Source: CAIWXH01 sp964555675
GTDB taxonomy: Bacteria; Chloroflexota; Chloroflexia; Chloroflexales; Chloroflexaceae
Direction of reading: 5' to 3'
NCBI GenBank assembly: GCA_964555675.1
Contig: CAZKTU010000363.1
Location: forward strand, 1 to 5,055
DNA length: 5,055 nt
Part shown: positions 1-4,933 of the stretch, one piece after another
How positions within the stretch are numbered: position 1 is the first letter of the stretch
How the letters are laid out: every line of letters starts with the position of its first letter
Translations under genes and position numbers: made by a program
Notes under the pieces: generated by a model
Database searches by the model: none
What the model saw: only the letters and a program-made list of their open reading frames with translations
Told to the model about the DNA's origin: nothing

Positions 1-92
1 GAATTGCGCTTTCGTAAGTAAGTTGTTCCATTAGTTGCACACCGTTCCCCGTAGGTTCTAAGGTATTTACGACGCGATACGGTTTTCTCCGC

Positions 93-98
93 TATACT
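93..98 (+). promoter_or_regulatory. Possible -10 box (TATACT) for the 185-aa membrane protein gene
   Basis: TATACT matches the sigma70 consensus at 5 of 6 positions and lies 46 bases before the start codon at 145. There is no convincing -35 hexamer at 16-18 bp; the nearest TTACGA (67-72) is 20 bp away. The rest of 1-144 is AT-richer than the genes and shows no open frame, so it looks like a promoter and leader region. This is a weak call. Confidence 0.35.
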
Positions 99-144
99 TT
101 GGGACAGGTGATACAAGTTTCGCAGGCCCAATTAGGAGACTACC

Positions 145-702
145 ATGAACGCGCTACGACTCTTCCCCAGGCTCGTGATCGTCGTTGGCATTATGTTTGC
201 GCTCGCCGGTGTGGTCGCCGCCGGGGCAGGTTTCTACATCAACTCGTTTGTGACCGGGCAGCTCGCCGCTCAGCAGATCACCACGCCCGAGGACGCCACC
301 ATCCCCAACGCTCCGGTCAACAATATGGCCACCGCCCTGAGCATGGCCAACATCATCCAGCACCACGCGGCCGATAGCGGCAACGGCCTGACCTACGCCC
401 AGATGGGCCGCTTCGCGGTCGAGGGCGGCGACCCCGCCGGCACGAACAACGCGGACGAGGCCCTGAAGGACGCCAACGGCAAGCCGGTCCCCAACACGGC
501 CCGCACCACCCAGCTGACCGCCGCCAGCCTGGTGACCTCGCTGAGCCTGTCGGCGATGGCCATCGGCGCCTCCTACGGCGCCATCCTGCTCGGCGTCGCC
601 TTCACCCTCCTGGGCATCGTGGTCGCCGGCCTCGGCTACGCCCTGCTGGGCCTGATCACCCCCGCCGTCGCCCAGAAGTTCGGCCTGCACCCCGTCTCGT
701 AA
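145..702 (+). CDS. Small membrane protein with N- and C-terminal hydrophobic segments, function unknown
   Basis: A 185-aa protein of unknown function. AGGAG at 134-138, six bases before the ATG, and an in-frame TAG at 133-135 fix the start. Residues 9-31 form a transmembrane helix. Residues about 32-125 are polar and probably extracytoplasmic. Residues about 126-176 are continuously hydrophobic and Gly/Ala-rich, enough for one long or two close helices. The layout (QQIT at 43-46, an A/N-I-I-x-H-H stretch near 68-73, LTYAQM at 81-86, then ASLVTSLSLSAMAIG before the last helix) resembles, from memory, short actinobacterial membrane proteins often mislabelled 'aromatic ring-opening dioxygenase LigA'. 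No enzymatic residues are visible and that name should not be transferred. Codons end overwhelmingly in C, more than in the neighbouring kinase gene, which suggests high expression. It appears monocistronic, with a hairpin 42 bases after the stop. Confidence 0.87.
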   Translation: MNALRLFPRLVIVVGIMFALAGVVAAGAGFYINSFVTGQLAAQQITTPEDATIPNAPVNNMATALSMANIIQHHAADSGNGLTYAQMGRFAVEGGDPAGTNNADEALKDANGKPVPNTARTTQLTAASLVTSLSLSAMAIGASYGAILLGVAFTLLGIVVAGLGYALLGLITPAVAQKFGLHPVS

Positions 703-743
703 CGACCCGACCGACAGCCTCTGCCGCGCATAGCGCCCCGCAC

Positions 744-773
744 GAAGCCCCACGCCACCCGGCGTGGGGCTTC
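744..773 (+). terminator. Probable intrinsic terminator after the 185-aa membrane protein gene
   Basis: A perfect 13-bp inverted repeat (744-756 with 761-773) encloses the four-base loop ACCC. The following bases, GGCTTGTT, contain only a poor T-run, so this is a strong hairpin with a weak tail. Its position 42 bases after the stop and before the kinase gene fits termination. Confidence 0.75.
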
Positions 774-813
774 GGCTTGTTCGCCTGGCTCAGGCGTAGT
801 CGCCAATCTCGTG

Positions 814-822
814 TACTATACC
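814..822 (+). promoter_or_regulatory. Weak -10-like sequence upstream of the kinase gene
   Basis: TACTAT (814-819) and the overlapping TATACC (817-822) each match TATAAT at four of six positions, in a short AT-richer patch between the hairpin at 744-773 and the ATG at 861. No good -35 box is seen at normal spacing. A promoter somewhere in 774-860 is expected because a terminator precedes it; the exact hexamer is uncertain. Confidence 0.25.
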
Positions 823-860
823 TACTACCGAAACAGCGCAATCTTTGATGGGCAGGCCCC

Positions 861-3293
861 ATGACACTCAGGGCAACTATCGATGAGCTCGAGCGCGCCC
901 TCGCCGAGGCGGGCGGTACAGCAGACACCGATCTCATCAGGCGGATCGATCTGCTCAACGCCCTGGCCTGGGAGCTGAGCGACAGCGACGCCGGCCGCGC
1001 CATGGCCTTCGCCGAGACGGCCTATGCGCTTTCCGACGCTCAGGTCGAGCACGGCGAGCCGTACCGGCGCGGCGTGGCCTACAGCCTGCGCACCCTGGGC
1101 TACCTCGACATGCGTTCCGGAGCCTACCCACGCGGTATGGAGCGCCTGCTGCGCGCCCAGACGCTCTTCGAGAGCCTGCGCGCCGACGGCGGGCCGGCCC
1201 ATGACGATGGGCTCTGCGACGTGTTCGACGGGATCGCCGGGATCTATGGGCAGATGGGCGACTTCCCTGAAGCCCTCGACTGCAGCTACAAGATGCTTGC
1301 CCTCGCCGAGGCGCGCGGCGATCTACGCCGGGTCGTCAATGCGCGGAATAACCTCGCGGTGATCTTCTCACATACCGGCGACCTCGAGCTTGGCATCGAG
1401 TACCAACAGCAGAATATCCGCGATGCGGTCGCGATTGGCTATCAGCGGATCGAGGCGATTGCGTATCTGAATCTGGCCGATCACTATATCGCGCTAGGGG
1501 CGTTCATACCGGCCCTTGCAGCCGCCGAGCAGGGGCTGGCCGTGGTGCGCGCAGTTCCCTTCGAGCTATTTGAGGTGTATGCCCTGGATCGCCTGGGCCG
1601 GATCCAGCTCAAGCTCGGCGATAGTGTTGGGGGCCTCGGCTACCTTGAGCAAGCCCTGAGTGCGGCGCGTCGGCTCGGCTCACGGCACAATGAGACCATG
1701 TGCCTGACCTTCCTCGGCTGCGCCTATAGCGAGCTCGGGCAGTTCGAACAGGCCCGCGCTTTCCTCGAACAGTCTCTCGCCGTTGCCGAGAGCATTGATT
1801 CGAAGCGCGAGCAGCTTGCCATCCACCTCGCGCTCGCCGAGCTCTTCGAGCGCCAGGGCGATCTGGCCTTAGCCCTGACCCACTACAAGCAGCACCACGC
1901 CCTCAAGGAGTTGGTCGCGGGCGAGAAGGCCGCCCAGCGCCTCAAGGTGCTCCAGGTCGTTCACGATACCGAGACGGCCCGCAAGGAGGCCCTCGCATTC
2001 CAGCAGCAGGCCGACGAGCACCAGCGCGCCGTCGAGGCGCGCACCGCCGAGCTGCGCGAGGCGGTCGAACTGCTGCGCATGCAGGTGCGCGAACGCGAGC
2101 GGGCCGAGGCGGCCATCCAAGAGCTGGTGGTGAACCTGGAGCAGCGCCTCGCCACACGCACCGCCGAGGTGGCCGCTTTCTTCGATCTGACCCTGCTCGC
2201 CGGCCAGCCCGGCAAGCTCTCAGAGGTCTTCATCCAGGTGCTGCCGCGCATCATCGAAGTGACGCGGAGCGACGCTATCTCCATCCATCTGCTCGACGAG
2301 GCGCGCAGCGAGCTGCACCTGGCGGGGCAGCTCAACCTCGGGGTGGGCGCAGCTGCGGTAGAGCCCCTCAAGAAGCTGCCGAAGGCGTTCCAGCGCTGGC
2401 TCGCGCAGCCCGCGGACCCGCTGCTCTCGTCGAATCAAACCCTGTTCATGACGTTCCCGAACGCCCTGCACGCCCTCGACCTGCCTACCTACCTGGGGGT
2501 GCAGATCAAGGTCGGTTCGCGGATCGCGGGCGTCCTGAGCTGCTATCGCAGCACCGACCGCGGCTACGGCGTGGACGAGGTGGCCCTGGTGACGGCCCTC
2601 GCCGAGCAGATCGGCATGATGCTGGCGGCCCAGCAGCTGCGCCAGAACACGCGGGCCCTCGCCATCGTCGAGGAGCGTCAGCGCCTGGCCCGCGATATGC
2701 ACGATTCGATCTCCCAGACCCTCTACAGCCTGGCGCTCTTCGCCCAGACCGGCCGCGAGGCCGCCGAAGACGGCGACGACGAGCGCCTCGCCTTCAGCCT
2801 CGACAACCTGCAGCAGATCACGCTCCAGGCGCTGCGCGAGATGCGCCTGCTGCTCTACGAGCTGCGCCCCGCCGATCTGCAGCGCGAGGGCCTGGTCCGC
2901 GCGCTCGAGCTGCGCCTCGAGGCAGTCGAGCGCCGCACCGACCTGCAGCTCTCTGCGCGTCTCGACGAGATCGCGGGCCTCGACCCGCAGGCTGAGGCCG
3001 AACTCTACTATATCGTCGTCGAGTCGCTTAACAATGTGCTCAAGCATGCCGCCGCCTCTAGGGTGACCCTACAGCTGACCCAGGTCGGTCACGAGGTGCG
3101 CGTGGAGGTCCGCGACGACGGGTGCGGCTTCGACACGGAGGCTCAACGGGCCGGCATGGGACTGCGCAACATCCGCGAGCGGGTCGCACGGCTCAACGGC
3201 CGGCTCGAGCTGTCCAGCGCGCCCGGGGGCGGCACCTCGCTGGAGATTACGCTCTCCCCGGCCCTCTCAAAACCAGACAGCTCGGCTGGTTGA
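861..3293 (+). CDS. Soluble sensor histidine kinase: TPR repeats, coiled coil, GAF, HisKA_3, HATPase (NarL/DesK type)
   Basis: A complete 810-aa kinase that autophosphorylates on histidine and passes the phosphate to a response regulator. The start is fixed by an in-frame TGA at 846-848; the RBS (GGCAGG, 851-856) is weak. Residues about 25-345 are tandem TPR helix pairs (for example LGCAYSELGQFEQARAFLEQ), a protein-protein interaction scaffold. About 350-435 is charged coiled coil. About 440-590 is a GAF-like sensor domain. The dimerisation/phosphoacceptor helix has ERQRLARDMHD with His614, followed by SISQTLYSL. The conserved MRLLLYELRP begins at Met661. The ATPase has an N-box with Glu721, Asn725, Lys728 and His729, a G1 box D753-G-C-G756, GMGL at 765-768, and a PGGGT G-box at 788-792. 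All catalytic motifs are intact. There is no signal peptide or transmembrane helix, so it acts in the cytoplasm. The ligand cannot be read from sequence. NarL-family kinases are normally paired with LuxR-type regulators; none is adjacent here. Confidence 0.96.
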   Translation: MTLRATIDELERALAEAGGTADTDLIRRIDLLNALAWELSDSDAGRAMAFAETAYALSDAQVEHGEPYRRGVAYSLRTLGYLDMRSGAYPRGMERLLRAQTLFESLRADGGPAHDDGLCDVFDGIAGIYGQMGDFPEALDCSYKMLALAEARGDLRRVVNARNNLAVIFSHTGDLELGIEYQQQNIRDAVAIGYQRIEAIAYLNLADHYIALGAFIPALAAAEQGLAVVRAVPFELFEVYALDRLGRIQLKLGDSVGGLGYLEQALSAARRLGSRHNETMCLTFLGCAYSELGQFEQARAFLEQSLAVAESIDSKREQLAIHLALAELFERQGDLALALTHYKQHHALKELVAGEKAAQRLKVLQVVHDTETARKEALAFQQQADEHQRAVEARTAELREAVELLRMQVRERERAEAAIQELVVNLEQRLATRTAEVAAFFDLTLLAGQPGKLSEVFIQVLPRIIEVTRSDAISIHLLDEARSELHLAGQLNLGVGAAAVEPLKKLPKAFQRWLAQPADPLLSSNQTLFMTFPNALHALDLPTYLGVQIKVGSRIAGVLSCYRSTDRGYGVDEVALVTALAEQIGMMLAAQQLRQNTRALAIVEERQRLARDMHDSISQTLYSLALFAQTGREAAEDGDDERLAFSLDNLQQITLQALREMRLLLYELRPADLQREGLVRALELRLEAVERRTDLQLSARLDEIAGLDPQAEAELYYIVVESLNNVLKHAAASRVTLQLTQVGHEVRVEVRDDGCGFDTEAQRAGMGLRNIRERVARLNGRLELSSAPGGGTSLEITLSPALSKPDSSAG

Positions 3294-3305
3294 GCGCGAG
3301 GACAC

Positions 3306-3334
3306 AAGCCCCCTACAAATGTAGGGGGCTTTTC
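3306..3334 (+). terminator. Intrinsic terminator of the kinase gene
   Basis: The 11-bp stem 3306-3316 pairs with 3321-3331 around the loop AAAT, with five G-C pairs in a row, and runs into TTTT (3330-3333). It begins 12 bases after the stop of the kinase gene. This is the best-formed terminator in the window, and it makes read-through from the kinase into the receiver gene unlikely. Confidence 0.92.
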
Positions 3335-3361
3335 GTTGAGCAAAAGACCCTCTATTCATCG

Positions 3362-3381
3362 CTTGTTACTACAGCAACGAG
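3362..3381 (+). promoter_or_regulatory. Imperfect dyad overlapping the -35 box, possible operator
   Basis: CTTGTTACT (3362-3370) and AGCAACGAG (3373-3381) form a 9-bp inverted repeat with 7 matching positions around a 2-bp centre. It covers the candidate -35 hexamer and part of the spacer, a common place for a repressor or activator site. No regulator is known for it; chance occurrence is possible. Confidence 0.3.
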
Positions 3382-3391
3382 TGCTGATAAT
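3363..3391 (+). promoter_or_regulatory. Sigma70-type promoter for the receiver/surface-protein genes
   Basis: TTGTTA (3363-3368, 4 of 6 to TTGACA) and GATAAT (3386-3391, 5 of 6 to TATAAT) are separated by exactly 17 bp. It lies just after the terminator at 3306-3334, where a new promoter is needed. Transcription would begin near 3398, giving an unusually long leader of about 140 nt before the start codon at 3537. Confidence 0.6.
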
Positions 3392-3436
3392 ACACCCACA
3401 AGGTCTTCTGAGCACAAAAGCGCGGCCCTGGCTTGC

Positions 3437-3475
3437 CTATCGATTCGCCCTCGCCGTCGGCGTGAGGAGAGATAG
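3437..3475 (+). other. Hairpin in the mRNA leader
   Basis: CTATC (3437-3441) pairs with GATAG (3471-3475). Inside it CCTC (3449-3452) plus GCC (3453-3455) pairs with GGC (3459-3461) plus GAGG (3464-3467), with a GT bulge and a three-base loop. This would stack upstream of the three-way junction at 3485-3530 in the same leader. Predicted by eye from complementarity only. Confidence 0.35.
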
Positions 3476-3484
3476 CGAAGCTTG

Positions 3485-3530
3485 AGCCACCGACTGTCTT
3501 CAGGACGGGATCGCCGCAGCGATGGAGGCT
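3485..3530 (+). promoter_or_regulatory. Three-way-junction leader RNA that can sequester the receiver gene's RBS
   Basis: A closing stem pairs 3485-3491 (AGCCACC) with 3524-3530 (GGAGGCT), all pairs formed except one A-A mismatch. Two hairpins sit inside: CTGTC/GACGG (3494-3498 with 3504-3508, one G-U pair, loop TTCAG) and ATCGC/GCGAT (3510-3514 with 3519-3523, loop CGCA). Junction linkers are only 2, 1 and 0 bases. The GGAGG Shine-Dalgarno is held in the closing stem. A competing hairpin, GGC-TTTT-GCC (3527-3536), abuts the start codon. This could be a cis-regulatory element controlling translation. It does not match any riboswitch consensus I could recall. Confidence 0.42.
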
Positions 3531-3536
3531 TTTGCC

Positions 3537-3911
3537 ATGGATGAGCGGCACGCTATCCCCACGATCGTGGTCTCGCGCCCGGGCGTGATGCAGCAGGCGT
3601 TGCGCACCTCGCTTTCGGCCTGCCACCCGATCATGGTGCTGAGTTCGGCCGGCGACGGCCTCACGGCGCTCAATCAAATCATGGCCCAGCATCCCGACCT
3701 AGTGGTGATCGACGCCAACTTGCTCCCCGAAGAGTCCGAGGCGCTGATCATCGCAGTGAAGGCAGTCAGCGATCCGCCACGTTGCCTGGTCTTCGTGCTC
3801 ACCAGCCAGTACGAGGCCCGGATGCTGGCCGCGGGCGCCGACGCAGTGATGTTACGCGACGTCCCGGTCGGTACGCTCCAGCGTGTCGTAGCCCGCCTGG
3901 CCGAGGTCTAG
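3537..3911 (+). CDS. Stand-alone degenerate receiver (REC-like) domain protein
   Basis: A 124-aa protein with the alpha/beta pattern of a CheY/NarL receiver domain and no output domain. I chose ATG 3537 because GGAGG (3524-3528) lies 8 bases before it; an in-frame ATG at 3522 would add five residues but overlaps that RBS and has no RBS of its own. In the 124-aa numbering, the phosphoacceptor Asp59 (in DLVVID) and the switch Thr89 (in VFVLTS) are kept. The usual acidic pair after beta1 is Ser13-Arg14, and the invariant Lys after beta5 is Arg107. Loss of the Mg2+-binding acidic residues suggests phosphorylation is impaired or unconventional, as in pseudo-receivers. It ends where a receiver normally ends, with no DNA-binding helix-turn-helix. 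The kinase gene upstream is a possible partner but has its own terminator. The surface-protein gene starts 47 bp downstream, with no hairpin seen between, so co-transcription is likely. Confidence 0.86.
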   Translation: MDERHAIPTIVVSRPGVMQQALRTSLSACHPIMVLSSAGDGLTALNQIMAQHPDLVVIDANLLPEESEALIIAVKAVSDPPRCLVFVLTSQYEARMLAAGADAVMLRDVPVGTLQRVVARLAEV

Positions 3912-3947
3912 GCGGTAGACAGCAGTATCACCTCGCCGCCGAAGAAT

Positions 3948-3952
3948 GGAGA
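3948..3952 (+). promoter_or_regulatory. RBS deciding the start of the surface-protein gene
   Basis: GGAGA at 3948-3952 lies six bases before ATG 3959. The reading frame is open back to 3782 inside the receiver gene, but only this start has an RBS and places a signal peptide at the N-terminus, so it settles the start. Confidence 0.8.
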
Positions 3953-3958
3953 AGACGT

Positions 3959-4720
3959 ATGAAGCACATCCGCGTCGGTCTGGCCGCGTTGGGTCTCTGG
4001 CTGCTCAGCATCGGGCTGTGGGCGGCGCCGGCCAGGGCGGCCGCCCAGCAGCCGTTCACGTTGCAGCCGGGCGGGGTGGCGACGATCACCTTCGTCGCCT
4101 ACTGCACCGAGTTCGGCAAGTTCTTCCCGCAGACGATCGTCGAGCCGAACGGCAACCTCGCCCCCGATAAGGTCCGCGCGGCCCTGGCCTACATTGACCA
4201 GCAGGGCTACACGGCCGACGAGGCCAAGGCCCTCGAGGCCAATATCGGGATCTGGGAGCTGACCGGCGCAAGCCGCCTCCCGCCCGGCGGCGACGTGACC
4301 AAGTCGGTAGTCGCCAATGCCACCGCCGCCCCGGCCGATCCGGCGGGCACCTCAATGCTCGACGCCGCCGCAGCCGGCCAGGTGCGGATCACGCTTACCG
4401 ACTGGGCGCCGATCGGCGACAAGGTGCAGATCCTGAGCGCAACCGACAACTTCTACGGGCGCGGCACACTCACGGTCGAGAACACCTCGACCGAGACGCT
4501 GGAGCTCTTCATGCCGGTCGGCACACTCTTCCCCGGCAACGAGGCCCGCTTCCAGCAGGTCGGCGGGTTCGCCACCGAGATAGCGGTGCGCAACCCGCAG
4601 CTGCCCGCCACCAGCGGCAGCGCCATGCCCCTCTCCCTGCTGCTGGCGGGGGCCTGCGGCGCGCTGGCGCTCGGGCTCCATCTACGCAGGCAGCATACCC
4701 CGCTCGGGCGGGTCGCCTGA
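3959..4720 (+). CDS. Secreted, sortase-anchored surface protein with thioester-domain-like N-terminal half
   Basis: A 253-aa exported protein. Residues 1-27 are a signal peptide (Lys/Arg start, Leu/Ala/Trp-rich core, A-R-A at 25-27, with A-A-A at 27-29 as an alternative cleavage site). Residues about 32-130 have a pattern seen in thioester domains (TED) of Gram-positive adhesins: a Cys in a beta-strand (AYC49TEFG), helices with LAYIDQQGY, then N95-I-G-I-W99 aligned with the usual Q-x-A-I-W. In TEDs the Cys and Gln form an internal thioester for covalent surface binding; here the Gln position is Asn. Residues about 140-210 look beta-rich (GTLTVENTSTETLELFMPVG). The C-terminus is a sorting signal: LPATSG at 215-220, hydrophobic 222-243, then RRQ and a short tail. 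Sortase would link Thr218 to the wall; Ser replaces the Gly of LPxTG. It follows the receiver gene by 47 bp and precedes a lipoprotein gene. Adhesin-like function is inferred; the TED assignment is by motif only. Confidence 0.88.
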   Translation: MKHIRVGLAALGLWLLSIGLWAAPARAAAQQPFTLQPGGVATITFVAYCTEFGKFFPQTIVEPNGNLAPDKVRAALAYIDQQGYTADEAKALEANIGIWELTGASRLPPGGDVTKSVVANATAAPADPAGTSMLDAAAAGQVRITLTDWAPIGDKVQILSATDNFYGRGTLTVENTSTETLELFMPVGTLFPGNEARFQQVGGFATEIAVRNPQLPATSGSAMPLSLLLAGACGALALGLHLRRQHTPLGRVA

Positions 4721-4745
4721 CACACCTGCCGGCACGCCTGAGAAA

Positions 4746-4770
4746 CGCGGAGGGGCCTGGCCCCTCCGCG
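4746..4770 (+). terminator. Probable terminator after the surface-protein gene
   Basis: CGCGGAGGGG (4746-4755) pairs perfectly with CCCCTCCGCG (4761-4770). C4756 can pair with G4760, giving an 11-bp GC-rich stem with a three-base loop. It lies 25 bases after the stop. No T-run follows (CCTCCAAATC), so it is a tailless hairpin whose terminating ability is less certain. Confidence 0.65.
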
Positions 4771-4844
4771 CCTCCAAATCGCCCAATTCCACTGAAGCCC
4801 TGTTTCTGGCAACCAGACCCGCACTAACTGAAGAAGAGAAACCC

Positions 4845-4919
4845 ATGGCAAAGCTGCAAGCGAGCACATGGCAGCGGGTCGCGTATAATGGCCCGTACAA
4901 CATCATTAGCAATTTCTAG
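4845..4919 (+). CDS. Possible 24-aa leader ORF upstream of the lipoprotein gene
   Basis: ATG 4845 opens a 24-codon frame ending in TAG 4917-4919, 14 bases before the lipoprotein start. The purine-rich GAAGAAGAGAAA upstream is at best a weak RBS. The product begins MAKLQASTWQRV and has no recognisable motif. The TATAAT at 4884-4889 lies inside it, so transcripts from that promoter would not carry the ORF. It is most likely a chance ORF. Confidence 0.15.
   Translation: MAKLQASTWQRVAYNGPYNIISNF
4884..4889 (+). promoter_or_regulatory. Perfect -10 box (TATAAT) for the lipoprotein gene
   Basis: TATAAT matches the sigma70 consensus exactly and lies after the hairpin at 4746-4770, about 45 bases before the ATG at 4934. 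Transcription would start near 4896, leaving a leader of about 38 nt. No clear -35 hexamer or TGn extension is seen, so an activator or other upstream contacts may be needed. Confidence 0.55.
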
Positions 4920-4933
4920 ACCATGGGTTCCAG

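Noticed and set aside
154..753. 199-aa open frame on the minus strand
   Set aside because: It is antisense to the membrane-protein gene, runs through the terminator hairpin, and has a Gly/Arg/Asp-rich composition with no recognisable motif.
2220..3047. 275-aa open frame on the minus strand
   Set aside because: It is antisense to the GAF/kinase core, whose catalytic motifs are intact. Its translation is Leu/Glu/Gln/Arg-rich with no domain pattern, the usual shadow of GC-rich coding DNA.
3329..3346. CTTTT/AAAAG inverted repeat just after the kinase terminator, as an antiterminator
   Set aside because: It has only five A-T-rich pairs with an eight-base loop; it would be unstable and is probably a by-product of the terminator T-run.
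3398..3536. Match of the leader to a known riboswitch (cyclic-di-GMP, c-di-AMP, cobalamin, TPP, fluoride, ZTP, guanidine)
   Set aside because: I compared remembered consensus cores and none fits. The short shared words (such as GACTGT or GATGG) are not in the right order or spacing. The leader is therefore reported only as an unassigned structure.
3782..3958. In-frame N-terminal extension of the surface-protein gene back to 3782
   Set aside because: It lies inside the receiver gene, lacks an RBS, has low-quality Arg/Gly-rich translation, and would bury the signal peptide. The ATG at 3959 has GGAGA at good spacing.
4453..4912. Minus-strand open frames over the end of the surface-protein gene and the lipoprotein promoter
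   Set aside because: They cross the GC hairpin and the perfect TATAAT region, overlap the sorting signal of the plus-strand gene, and show no domain features.
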